Positions 1 to 10,800 of a stretch of DNA of 64,000 bases are shown here, one piece after another. Origin of the DNA: Naegleria lovaniensis (taxonomy: Eukaryota; Heterolobosea; Eutetramitea; Acrasida; Naegleriidae); NCBI RefSeq assembly GCF_003324165.1, contig NW_025407835.1, forward strand, positions 186,001-250,000, in the 5' to 3' direction. The position numbers and the translations under genes were made by a program. Every line of letters begins with the position of its first letter. Positions within the stretch are counted from its first letter, which is position 1. The notes below the pieces were generated by a model. The model made no database searches, was not told the DNA's origin, and saw only the letters and a list, made by a program, of their open reading frames with translations.

Positions 1-1183
1 ACACTTGTGGAAGTCCCTGGTACTGTGTTTAGTAGCGAACGTGCACAAGATTTTGACTGTTGCAGCTGTTTTTTTTTTTCAAAGTGGCAGCTGTCAAAAG
101 TAACTTAATTGCAGAAAAATGTAGCTAGCGGAAAGCTTTTTGGGTTAAAAACTCGTGGCGCAAGTTGCGTCGCACCAACTTTACATGGAAAGCCATAATA
201 ATACGGCCGGGGTAATGTTTTCGCCTGTGGACACCTGATAACACACTCTTCATAATCCAACAAAAGCATTCAGAAAGGTAATTTGATTTAGGGAGAGGGT
301 TAGAACTGTCGAGTCAAGCTAACTGTCGATCTGGTTGTGTAATTCAAAACACAACGAATTGAAGGTCGAGTCATGCATGGTTGACTTGCAAAAATCTTCT
401 AAATATGAACAAAAATTCAATAACCCAGGAGAAGGTTTCCCTGAATAATTCTCAAACCGAGAGCATGTAATCTTTAATCACGGTTGTATTCACACCAATT
501 CAAAAAAGGTTAATATTCAGAACCTTCCTAAAGAGATCTTTTGGCAACTCACACAATAATTAGATGAACCACCAATTGATCTTCTCCGGTGTTACAACAA
601 AATAGTCAACCCAACGAGCCCTCTTATTCAGAAAAGGCCAGTGGCAGCTTATATGACAAGATGAGAAATATTCCATCATTCCGATGTATCAATGAATATG
701 TCTTGACTCTATTCAGTAAGCTATCCTGTTATTGACAATTTCAAAGATGACTAGGGTTGACAATGAGTGTGTGAGAAATAGCCTTTTTTAAATTGTTATT
801 GTGACATATCAAATTGCTCTATGGCAGTGTTAGATTAATGTCGTTTAGTGAGTTTACAAAAGCTGTAAATACAACCATGATCAAAATGACATTTTTCAAT
901 CAACGACCTTTTCTGCTTTGAATAAGAGTTTTGGCATTACTGAACCCTTTAATACCTTCCTTGTTTGTTCAATGAAACGTTTCACAAGTTGCTCTCGACA
1001 TCTCTCTTCCTTATTTGCATAAAATCTCCCAAGCGAATTCACTCATACGAAATTTTACAGTTTTGGCCGAGATTTGAAATCTGAAAACCAAAAAACTAAG
1101 ATTTTTATGATGATCAAGATTCACACATGTGGTGAAATGAAACTCCTCGGAGCTCCCTTGGTAACAGAATGTGCCCATAAAAA
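1..1183. other. Non-coding left flank, possible F-box gene remnant
   Basis: I see no credible gene in this stretch: no long open frame, tRNA or clear structured RNA. Between about 521 and 620 the plus strand reads NLPKEIFWQLTQ, a stop, then LDEPPIDLLRCYNKIVNP, which looks like a decayed F-box start. A short motif GTCGAGTCA occurs twice, near 313 and 366. The rest may be the promoter of the membrane-protein gene starting at 1184. The F-box reading is weak and may be chance. Confidence 0.3.
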
Positions 1184-2260
1184 ATGGATGATTATGCTGC
1201 AACCTCTGCCGCCACTTCATTTCCAAAAGAATCTAGGACCTACAGTAGTGATATATCACGAGGATGGAAAATAGGTTCATGGTTATTGTGTCCGAATGTT
1301 GATGTTGAAATTTCAAATGATGAAAATAATTCTTCATCATCCTTCGGAACATATCAAAATTCTACTCGGAACCGTGCTGTAATTTTCTCTCCTACAGCAT
1401 TGAGAATTATTTCAATACTTGTAACTCTGATTTGGTTATTGATATTTGGATTACTTTTAATATTGCTCCTTGTTTGTGGTGTGGACATTAATTTTGGAAG
1501 TGCAATTTCATCATGTGGAAGAAATGGACATTGGTTACGGCCGTTTTTTGTTGCAACTTTTGCTATCTATTGGGTGATCATGAGCTTGTTGTTTTTTAGT
1601 AGAGCTTTTATGCTTCATGCCAAATCGTTTGGTTTGGCAAATGCTCGCAGCAAATGTTGGAGAATGATTTTTTGTGGATTAACCATTCCGAGACGAGGCG
1701 TCGAGTTGAAATCTGTCACTTTTTGGCTTATTTGGATTCAATTATTGATTGGACTGATTAGTAATATTCTATTGTTGTTAATGGCAATCTTTCCAGATCA
1801 GAAAGAAACCAAGTCCTTTCATTTTGTGACTGCATTTCTTGGATTGACTCTTTTACTAATCTATTCAGCATGTTCTGTAGTCCTTCACATTGGTCGAGTC
1901 ATTAAGGTCATGAAAAAACAATCTCCACCTTTTGAATTATTCAGAAAAATTGATTCAAAACAGATTCCTTCGCAACGAACTTGGTTATGTTTATCTGTCA
2001 CTGCTCATGTCTTTGTCATTGTGTGGCAATTGATTTTTGTTTTGGCTGGATCGGGATTTGTTCCTGCCTATGTAAGCACTGTAATTCCAGTTTATGAATG
2101 GCTTGGAGTGAGTTGTATCTTGCTCGCTCTCTTTCCTCACACTTTTGATACCATGATGACGGATGTGAGGTCCAGTTCGACCATGACCACTAGCACGGAA
2201 CTTTCAAACTCTTCACACCATACTGAAGAAGATGAAACCAATACTTTAATTCTCAAATGA
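1184..2260 (+). CDS. Six-helix membrane protein of unknown function
   Basis: Single-exon gene of 358 residues; the ATG follows an A-rich leader. The N-terminal 70 residues are polar and serine/asparagine-rich. Six hydrophobic segments follow, at about residues 72-100, 118-145, 175-200, 212-240, 265-292 and 298-322. The C-terminal tail is polar with Ser/Thr runs and acidic residues, so probably cytosolic. The six-helix layout and the EWLG element at the start of the last helix loosely recall the Frag1/DRAM/Sfk1 family, but I cannot see a diagnostic motif. It lies about 135 bases upstream of the next gene on the same strand. It is real as a coding region; its role is unknown. Confidence 0.75.
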   Translation: MDDYAATSAATSFPKESRTYSSDISRGWKIGSWLLCPNVDVEISNDENNSSSSFGTYQNSTRNRAVIFSPTALRIISILVTLIWLLIFGLLLILLLVCGVDINFGSAISSCGRNGHWLRPFFVATFAIYWVIMSLLFFSRAFMLHAKSFGLANARSKCWRMIFCGLTIPRRGVELKSVTFWLIWIQLLIGLISNILLLLMAIFPDQKETKSFHFVTAFLGLTLLLIYSACSVVLHIGRVIKVMKKQSPPFELFRKIDSKQIPSQRTWLCLSVTAHVFVIVWQLIFVLAGSGFVPAYVSTVIPVYEWLGVSCILLALFPHTFDTMMTDVRSSSTMTTSTELSNSSHHTEEDETNTLILK

Positions 2261-2395
2261 TGTGAATGAGCTGTGGAATAACATTTTAGATTTTTAACTT
2301 GGCCTCACATCTTTACAAAATTATAAATATATTTCGAAAACTCCACTCCTAACGAGTTTTTTGTTTCCAAGTTCCTAGAAAAACCAACAAAAAAA

Positions 2396-3523
2396 ATGAC
2401 CGAGTCTGTGTTTCTTGATGAAGAGGATACTGTTCCCGATGACTCTGATACATCACTTGATCTTGTTTTTAATTATGAAAAACTTGTTCAAGATCGTAGC
2501 AAAATGCATAAACTGAATGGATATTATATTGGAGCATCGAATAATTTTGTAAGAGTCTTTACATTGAACGGTAGAAAATACTGGATCTCTCAAGCCTTGT
2601 GCAATCATCGAGCGCCAGATTATAAAGTTCACTTCTCCGTAGTGCCTCAGGACGTTCCTAGAGCTTTTAATTTAATTTCTAAACATTTCTATCAACGAAA
2701 ATTGAAATTTGGAATGAAGGCCATCATGATTGATAAAGAAACAGAAAGTAAAAGCATGAGTGATGAGTCATTCAAATGGAATACTCACACTGGTAATGAT
2801 AAGTCATTTACGTTGGAATGGCCTCAATCTATGAGAGGTAGAGAGATTACATTGTATATTTATAGATACTATGAAATTGAAAAATTGAAAAACATCAGAG
2901 AGTATTTGTGTGTTGGCGGTGATCATGATGGAGCTTTAAATTTGGAAAATGTCACTACTGACAACACTATGGAAACATGTCAACAACAACAAGACACATT
3001 GAAAAATGAAATTACTGTGAAGGACTATTCCATTTATGACGAAACGAATGTCAAATATCATTATTCCAATTTTATGGAATTTACGTCACATCCATTCAAA
3101 CAATTTGAGTTGACAAAACAGGATGAGGAATCGTTGAGTTTTTTACGAAAATGGGTGTTTGAAGTTGAACAAATTTTGGAAAGAGAGAACATTCAAAGTA
3201 ATGGGTGTGCAGACGGTGACTTGTCACTTGGCTTAAAATACGCCTCATTCAGAAATGAATCATTTATTCCAGTTATTGATGCTCAAACCCACAGTGCTGA
3301 CAAACATGCCTTGTCATCGAATGAAGTGAACGAATTATTTAGATATCCTCCAAATTATTCAGGTTGGAATGCTGCAAATTATGAAGAGGCAACGACAATT
3401 GCAGAGAACTTTAAGAATTCGACCATGAATACTTTCAATGCCATGTTGTGTGACTATGCACCTTTAATTTTGTTCTTTCTAATTCCAATAACCATTGGCG
3501 TGATCATGAAGCATGGAATGTAA
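2396..3523 (+). CDS. Tail-anchored OspF/SpvC-like phosphothreonine lyase-fold protein
   Basis: Single exon, 375 residues, start after an A-rich leader. The order of segments matches the bacterial effector family OspF/SpvC/HopAI1, which removes phosphate from phosphothreonine by beta-elimination. Seen: YKVHFSVVPQDVPRAF (76-91) against SpvC KFHISV...VPQAF; FGMKAIMID (105-113) against WKVTDME; ITLYIY (151-156) against FTLYIK; SFLRKWVFEVEQIL (248-261); and KYASFRNE (281-288) against KYLSYRNE. Residues matching the SpvC active site, from memory, are K77, H79, K108, Y154 and R286; R147 or R149 may supply another. A polar insertion separates K108 from the LYIY strand. The last 20 residues are a hydrophobic segment followed by KHGM, suggesting a tail anchor facing the cytosol. 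Activity is an inference; a non-enzymatic relative is possible. Confidence 0.6.
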   Translation: MTESVFLDEEDTVPDDSDTSLDLVFNYEKLVQDRSKMHKLNGYYIGASNNFVRVFTLNGRKYWISQALCNHRAPDYKVHFSVVPQDVPRAFNLISKHFYQRKLKFGMKAIMIDKETESKSMSDESFKWNTHTGNDKSFTLEWPQSMRGREITLYIYRYYEIEKLKNIREYLCVGGDHDGALNLENVTTDNTMETCQQQQDTLKNEITVKDYSIYDETNVKYHYSNFMEFTSHPFKQFELTKQDEESLSFLRKWVFEVEQILERENIQSNGCADGDLSLGLKYASFRNESFIPVIDAQTHSADKHALSSNEVNELFRYPPNYSGWNAANYEEATTIAENFKNSTMNTFNAMLCDYAPLILFFLIPITIGVIMKHGM

Positions 3524-3671
3524 TGCCTTTGTGATCGTTTCATTGTTGGTACAGTACAACTGTTCAATTTCACACCACGGATAATCCCCTCAAAACCTCC
3601 AAAGATCAACACCAGTTCAAAAACGCAAATAAATATTCACAAAATTCACACAACAAATGGTTATTGCATAT

Positions 3672-5360
3672 TTATGGAGTAACTCTGTTTGGATCTCTTG
3701 GGAACATGGAGGTCTTTCTCACGTTACCCAAACCAAGATATAACATGACAATTCTTTCCAAACCAACACCGCAACCAGCATGAGGCCAAGCACCATATTT
3801 GAAAGCATCGACGTATGCTTGGATAGGAGTCATATCAACACCCTTCTCCTTTGCGTTTTGTTGCAACAATTCAGCATCGTGAACACGTTGAGCTCCGGAA
3901 GAAATTTCTTCACCTCTCAAATAAATATCATACGAGTTGGACAAGGTTGGATCCTCTGGGCAAGGCATGGTGTAGAATGGACGTAATTTCAGTGGGAACT
4001 TGTCAACAATGAAAAAGTCAGTATTGTACTTTTCATGAATGATTTCTCCCAACATTCTTTCTTGAGTAGAGTTGATATCTTCGTCGAGGGCAAGTCCCAA
4101 GTTGTGCTTTTCATTCAACAAGGTGATGGCTTGAGAGTATGGAATTCGCAAGTTCTTTTCTTGGTTGTAAATGATTGGTTCGAATGGATATTGAGCTCTA
4201 ATAATTTCCAATTCTCTAGCAAAATCCTTCTCAATACGATTGAAAATATAGATAAACATCTTGTCAATCACTTCCAAAGCCTCAGTATAGTGAGATTTGA
4301 TGGCCATTTCAATATCCAAACCAACAAACTCTGTCAAGTGACGGTGAGTGAAACTCTTTTCAGCTCTGAATACAGGGCCAATCTCAAAGACCTTCATCAA
4401 GTCACCAACAACAGCCATTTGTTTGTACAATTGTGGTGATTGAGCCAAATAGGCAAATCGATCAAAGTAATGAACCTTGAAAACTTCAGCACCTCCTTCA
4501 GAAGCAGTAGCAATCAATTTTGGTGTGTGAATTTCAGTAAAGTCCAAACCATACAAGAATTCTCTAAAGAATCTTCCCATGGCAGATTGAATCTTGAAAA
4601 TTGCCAATTGAGCAGGGGCTCTCATATCAATCACACGATTGTCCAAACGGAGCTTTTGACCAACAGCCTTTGGGCCAGTTCCTTCCTCTTCTGCCTTTGC
4701 TTCCTCCAATTCAGCAAGGTTGGCTTTCATTTGTTCTTCCTTGGTTTCTACCTTCATGCAATCTTCAATTTGAATGGGCAAGGCCATGGCCGCGGAAATG
4801 CAGTAAATCTTGTGAATTTGCACTTCAACGTCCTTTTGTGTGGCAGAAGTAATTTCTTGTTCAACTTTCACTACTTTACCGACCACTTGAATGACGGATT
4901 CCTTGCTAAGTTTTTGGGCATATTTAGCCATTGCCTTTCCTTCTTCATCTTGAGCGAAGAGTGTGGCCTGAATCGAGAAGCATCCTTCTCTCATCAAGAT
5001 GAAACAAGATTTACCTTGTCCTCTCACCGTATGAATTCTTGATCTGAGAGTTACAATCTTGTCATGATACGAAGCATCAATATCCTTCACTTGATCAAAT
5101 TTCTGTTCCGTTTGATAGGTAGAACGGACGATTGGGATATGACCAAACGATTTAGATTGGTTGATATATTCCTCTTCCGTAATTCTAACAATTTGAGCCT
5201 CTAGAGCAGCTTTTTGTTGTAGTTCTCTCTCCAATTGTCTTTGCTTCTTCTTCTCCTCACTCTCCTTCTTTCGTTGTTCTCTGAGAGCCTTCTTTTCTTC
5301 AGGAGTAAGCTTGGTTTCGTCGGTGCTGCTGGAGGGTTGTCCTTGTTGTTGTTCGCTCAT
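3672..5360 (-). CDS. DARS1: Cytosolic aspartyl-tRNA synthetase
   Basis: This class IIb synthetase charges tRNA-Asp in the cytosol. The protein has 562 residues, close to the yeast enzyme. Residues 1-60 form a lysine/glutamate-rich extension of the type that binds tRNA in eukaryotic AspRS. An OB-fold anticodon-binding domain spans roughly 90-200. The class II core follows: SQSPQLYKQM-like element (YLAQSPQLYKQM, 304-315), motif 2 FRAEKSFTHRHLTEF (331-345), and motif 3 GCGVGLERIVML near the end, finishing with MFPRDPNRVTP, typical of AspRS. No organelle-targeting peptide is visible. It is single-exon, and diverges from the L1-like gene at 5717. Confidence 0.95.
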   Translation of the reverse strand: MSEQQQGQPSSSTDETKLTPEEKKALREQRKKESEEKKKQRQLERELQQKAALEAQIVRITEEEYINQSKSFGHIPIVRSTYQTEQKFDQVKDIDASYHDKIVTLRSRIHTVRGQGKSCFILMREGCFSIQATLFAQDEEGKAMAKYAQKLSKESVIQVVGKVVKVEQEITSATQKDVEVQIHKIYCISAAMALPIQIEDCMKVETKEEQMKANLAELEEAKAEEEGTGPKAVGQKLRLDNRVIDMRAPAQLAIFKIQSAMGRFFREFLYGLDFTEIHTPKLIATASEGGAEVFKVHYFDRFAYLAQSPQLYKQMAVVGDLMKVFEIGPVFRAEKSFTHRHLTEFVGLDIEMAIKSHYTEALEVIDKMFIYIFNRIEKDFARELEIIRAQYPFEPIIYNQEKNLRIPYSQAITLLNEKHNLGLALDEDINSTQERMLGEIIHEKYNTDFFIVDKFPLKLRPFYTMPCPEDPTLSNSYDIYLRGEEISSGAQRVHDAELLQQNAKEKGVDMTPIQAYVDAFKYGAWPHAGCGVGLERIVMLYLGLGNVRKTSMFPRDPNRVTP

Positions 5361-5366
5361 TTTTTT

Positions 5367-5585
5367 TCAAATTTTCATCATGATGATGATTATTAATAAA
5401 AGAGAAGAATGGATTTTGAAGAATCGACTACGCATGTTGAAAGTGCATGAGACGCCTGTTCCAATCAGAATTGAGGTAGTCATCATGCCAAGAACAGTTT
5501 CCTTATTTTGAAGTCGTACCAAATACACGATCAACGCGCATTTCCAGAGTAAACTGAATAAAAAACCCAGCATTTCATCATCCAT
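5367..5585 (-). CDS. Possible small membrane protein, Asterix-like (tentative)
   Basis: A 72-residue frame starts MDDEMLGFLFSLLWK and ends 6 bases upstream of the aspartyl-tRNA synthetase start. It holds two hydrophobic segments around a short polar loop. The pattern MLG..FS, a W-rich first helix and MM near the second helix loosely recalls Asterix/WDR83OS, a small ER membrane chaperone subunit. The loop is shorter than in Asterix and the C-terminal end (LLLIIIIMMK) comes from a simple AT repeat. It sits where the synthetase promoter and leader must be, so it may be a chance frame. Low confidence. Confidence 0.25.
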   Translation of the reverse strand: MDDEMLGFLFSLLWKCALIVYLVRLQNKETVLGMMTTSILIGTGVSCTFNMRSRFFKIHSSLLLIIIIMMKI

Positions 5586-5716
5586 TCTTCTGAGAGAGTT
5601 TTTATTTCCCTGAATCACGAGACCTCAGTTAACTCTTCATCAATGCTCCAACCACCAATGAAACAACAATCATCAAAAAATTTGAATCCAACAGTGTTGT
5701 GTTGTTCGAAAAAAAA

Positions 5717-7819
5717 ATGGCTCCCTCCTCCAAAACAATTTCTCTCTCAAAGCCTCTCACGACACAACAACTCCACCGAGAACAAATTAAACAGGCTCTT
5801 CAAGGAGCTACGGAAGAGGAGAAGAAAAATTTGTTTCAAAAAAAGAAGGATCATATTTCCAAGTACCATACAGAGGTTTTGGACAGAATCAAACCATTCA
5901 AAAGACCTTTTAATCAAAAAGTACAAGTACCTTTGGTTCCGAAGAAGGATGACTTGGAAAAATTGCAAGATGAAGAATTGGATTTTGATCAAGTGATGAG
6001 AGATTACATTTTAAGTGAATGCACTTTTGATGAGGAAAACAAGGCTGGATTCTTTCTTGACGATGCTGATCCAGACTATAAAAGAGCTGTCACTGGAATT
6101 GAAAATGTAGAAGTGGATCCATCCTATGACTATGACCAAGAACCAATTGAAGAAGAAGTATATTCTGCAAAACCGCTCTCAAAATTACAAGCTATCAAAG
6201 CATTTACTGGAAAGGATGAAAAATTATTTGCCAAACAATTTAAATTCGTGTCTACTGGATACTACAAGACTGCTATTGGTAAGTGAGCATTGAAGGGTTC
6301 ATTGTTAATTTGTTCATATTAATTGTTCTCACTATTCTTGTGGTCATTCCTCTGAATGGTAATGTGTGTCATAATTTTGACACGAATACATGATTGCCAC
6401 TCTTTGTGAATTTAAAAATTAAACTCAATAGCTGAGGCCATGAGTGCATCCAAGGTCAGCCACATTCAATTGGAAAAGAGTGAAGTCATGGAAACTATCA
6501 AACAACTCAAATCCTACGACCAAGCAATCACACAACCAGGAGAAGGTCTTTTATTCTCTGAACAAGATCCTAGTCTTGTATTCTTTATTTCTGTCTACTT
6601 GAAGAATCCATATTTACATTCCATCTCGGCACCTGTTGACGTGCCATTGTTAAAACCCATTCTAAGTTTTTCAAAGGAACAACTTCCATTCTCATCTCTC
6701 CAAATGTTACTTCTCGTTCAAGACGACCAATATGATTCCTACACTCAAGCTTTGAAGGACTGTGACTTTATTAGAAAATTGAAAATTATGAAACTCTCAG
6801 ACTTGATGATTGAAATTGGAACGACCTATCTCAAAGGAAATACATTTGAAAATACCAGATATAGCAGATTCAACGAAAAGAAGCATTTCTTGAACCAATA
6901 CGATTTACTATTTTGTGATGCTACTCTTTCGAGAAGAGTTTCCGCTCTTTTCAACTCTTATAAAAAGAGAAAGCAAGGAGTGAGACCAGTTACACTTGAC
7001 AATGTTTTGGATTGGATCAACAATGACCTCACTCACTCCAAAGCATTTGTAGTGCAGGGTAACTCACACTTTACCATCCGAATTGCTCGTACTGAATGGA
7101 ATGATAAGGATATTTTTGCAAACATTTCACACGTTTTGGAGAATAAGACTAGTAATGCAGAAGTTAAGAACGCATTTGCTCAATTGGTTCAAAGTGACAT
7201 TAGAATGGTCATGTTACACACGAATCGTTCTGTTTATGTGAAAATTTATGAAAATGTTGATGTTGATATAGACAAGGTCAAGACATTCAAAGCTGAAAAG
7301 CAATGGAGAAATCGAGGAAAGAAGGCAGACGAGGCACCAATGACAGCAGCAGCAACACAAAAGCACTCTATTGGTAATTCTTCGCAACAGGTTACCACTA
7401 CACCAAAGAAATCAACGGTTGAATCAACTCCAAAGAAACAGACAAGTTCAGAGAGTGCCGCAAAGAATAGTACCGAAGAAGCAACTGTCACAACAACTCC
7501 AAAGAAGAAGAAGGAGAATGACCAACCAACTTCAACTAAAAAACATGTCAATTTAAGGAACGACCAACAAGCTACAACATCCACAGCGAGCACCCCAAAG
7601 AAAACAGATCCAAACACGACCACAGCTACACCAAGGAAGCAGCAAGCGAATACAGAGGCTGAATCAGCCCAAGTTCCATCATCTGCTAAAAAGAAAATTG
7701 CTGCTTCTGGACAAAATACACCAAGGAAGCAAGAAATATCTCAAGCAGCAACTCCAAAGCGGTCCATTAGCGACTTGAAGTCCAAACTCAATAGCTTACA
7801 ACCAAAGAAGTCGGAATAA
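5717..7819 (+). CDS. RSL1D1/Utp30-type ribosomal L1-domain protein with N-terminal extension
   Basis: Two exons, 5717-6278 and 6432-7819, join in phase across an intron (GTAAGT...AATAG); the junction reads KTAIAEAMSASK. Unspliced, exon 1 stops just after the donor. The first ~190 residues are charged (DLEKLQDEELDFDQ, DDADPDY) and match no family I know. The second part starts IQLEKSEVMETIKQL and carries an L1-like domain of the RSL1D1/Cic1/Utp30 type: YDLLFCDATLSRRV, then GNSHFTIRIAR and a FANISHVL helix. Such proteins work in nucleolar pre-rRNA processing. The last ~150 residues repeat (S/T)PKK many times, a DNA- or RNA-minor-groove-binding style tail as in histone H1. The alternative is two separate genes, but ATG 6440 lacks the usual A-rich leader. 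Confidence 0.75.
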
Positions 7820-7851
7820 ACAAGGCTTTTTGCTATACAAAATCATATTTA

Positions 7852-10800
7852 TTAACCGTTAATGGTGATTGTAAAATCATATGCACCAGCTCCACCAGCG
7901 GTATCATCAACGTAGACCTTGGTTTGCCATCCGTTCTGGGCTGTTGGCATCTGGGTTATGCTGACTGTACCTGCTCTGTTCGTTGGTGCTGTTTTTGTCA
8001 CGCTAACTCTGCTAATTCCATCAGTGTTGAACCCCAAATTTTTGCTTGAGGTGTAGGTAAAGGCAACGCCATCAATGGTAATAGCTGTTGGTGCTCCATA
8101 TGCTCCATGTTGCCATGTCAACACGCCTCCTTTTATGATTATTGTGTCCGAGCCGTCAATGGTTGCCTTAATACGAATTGTTGGCATAAAGTAGGTCTCG
8201 CAATTGCTACCCACGTATCCAGCACCACATATACATGTATCTGGTTTAACACATGCACCGTTTCCACTGCAAACACTGTAGTCATCTCCAGACACACCAT
8301 AACAAATGGCAATTTCACATCTCGTTCCTCGGTACCCTGCATTGCAATCACAAGTGTTAGGACTAATACAGGTTCCGTTGCCATTGTTGCACACAGACAA
8401 GGCATTGGTTGACAGAACACCATCACATTTGTGAATGTTACAATTTGGTCCTCCCCAAAGCGATGCCTGAGTGCAATTGCAAGTATCTGGGCCAACACAT
8501 GCTCCTCTACCACTACAAACACCAGGTTCCCATTGTGGAATCCCGAAACATATTGGAATGGAACAATTTAAACCAGTCCATTGACTGTGACAAAGACAGC
8601 TTCCTCGTACGCAATTTCCATGAGAAGAACAAAACTGATTTGAGTTTGTCGACAGCACATTAACAGTTGTATCTGTTCTGTTCATTTGCATTCCCAACAA
8701 AAAAACTGAGCCGCATCCAATCGAATAGTATCTAGACCCTACAGAAGGGATTTTGGTCATGGAATCTTCCCAATACATTGGGTTGTCCAATTTTGCTTTC
8801 ACAATATTGGGATAGTATTTCTCATTGGTTGCATAATACCCTCCAAACATGTAAATATTTTTCGAGTCATACAGCACAGGTCCATCAACAATGGGATATG
8901 GAAGAATCATGTAAGTGTTTGACCATGTCATGTTGACCAAGGGAGACCTCAAGATGTCTGCGTTCGGTTCTTGGTCAAACCTTCTTCCACCAAATATGTA
9001 AATATAATCTCCAATGATTTCTGTATGGCCGGCGTATATTGGTGACGGCAAAGTCATCTTTGTAACTTCCCAACTCAGGATATCCCTCAAAGGAGCTCTG
9101 ATAATCTTGTTTAAGGGAATCAAATTTCCTATGTTATCTGTAGTCATTCCTCCAAAAATATAAAAATAATCTTCCACAAGAGCATACATTCCACTTGCCA
9201 CAGGATACGGAAGAGTCCTGTTGTGTAAAGTCCATGCCCCATAAACAGAATCAGTACTGTAAATTTTGTTTGACATGGTGTGATTGATCATTCCTCCAAA
9301 GAAAAAAACTGTGGTGTTGATGGTGAGTATGTGTGTGTTAAAGAACGAATAAGCAAACATCTTTCTCTTTTCATCACGGCCCATTGTAGTAATTCCTTGA
9401 TTGGGTGCAGTTTGAGATGTGACTCCAACTCCCAATACCGATACGATATTAAGGTTGTTTTTTGATGTGCCCATATAATGATCTTCTCTGAAATAAACCG
9501 TTTGATTATCAACAGTAGTAAAGAAAGGATAATTTCTTTGAAGTGGAGACCAGAACTGCATTTTCACTTGCTGAATATTTTTGAAAGCGTACCGTGGTAC
9601 TATTCTTGCACCCAGTCTATTGTCTTCTGATTTTCCTGCTCCCGCATAATACAACTTATTTCCATCAGCATAGATCATGGCAGACGAGGAGGACATTAAG
9701 GCAAATTCATAGTAATAAGGGTTTTTAGCTTTTGGAAAAGCCGTAATAAGGCGGGGTATTGGCACATCATAACACCAGTATCCACTCCACCATCTATAAT
9801 AATCATATCTTCCTGTGCCAAGTTGGCAATGATAATTGCTTCCCCAAGCCCAAACTGTTCCATCATCACACACTGCGAATGCAGACTGTTTTTTGTGAAA
9901 TAGTTTCACAATTTTACGAGAGGTACCTAAATTGGTGGTAGTAATCTGTGTCAATACGGACTTTGAAGCTGATCCTGTTATTCCTAGTCTACCGTTTGCC
10001 CCTTCGCCAAACCCAAACACAGTTCCTAATGAGGTTAGGAATAGCGTGGATCGATCACCACACACAAAGTCTAAATGGTTTTTTGTCGGATAGTCATTAG
10101 GACTTACTCCAAGATCCACAGGCCTTGCAAAATATTGATAAACAGGACTGTAGTAGGGTCCTGCAATAGGAAAGTCTTTACCCTGTTCTCATCAAAAAAA
10201 GATTAAGCTCATACATATAAGCGTATTCGACTTACCCAGTAAGAAAAGCTTCCATTGATAAATCTAACAACCACATGAGTCAAACCCGCGCAAACATGAG
10301 TCACTGCTGGACTTCCTGCAAATGATACAAGCGTTGGTAGCTTAATTGAGGATGGAGCGATTGTTCGGTCCGTTCCCAAACCTAATATTGTAGAGTGTGA
10401 CTTTGAGAATGCAAAAACGGAATACAAACCCAATACTTACCAAGCTGATATTCATTATTTCTTCCCCAAGCGAACAACTCTCCTGCTGTATTAATATAAA
10501 AAGAATTTTCAGTACCAGCAGCAATAAATACAATGCTTTCAGAATGAGTGAGAATTTCCATAGGCAGCTGTCTGGTTGTTGTTGTTCCATCTCCAAGTTG
10601 GCCCCAAGTATTTGATCCCTGTAAGTAGATAGTAGTGTGAGATATGGTGTCGGAAACGAAACTTACCCAAGCGTACAGTTTTAAATTTGTTAGAAGCAGT
10701 ACATGCGAGTCACCTGCAACAATCTGCCAAATCTCTTCGTTTTCAGGCAACTTGAAATCAACTGGAAGCACCGAACGATCTTTTTTTGTCCTACCCAATG

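Noticed and set aside
1011-1226. Minus-strand 71-codon frame over the start of the first gene
   Set aside because: It overlaps the membrane-protein start on the other strand and shows no features.
7246-7623. Phe/Val-rich minus-strand frame of 125 codons
   Set aside because: It is the mirror of the lysine-rich (S/T)PKK tail; composition is explained by the antisense of AAG/CCA codons.
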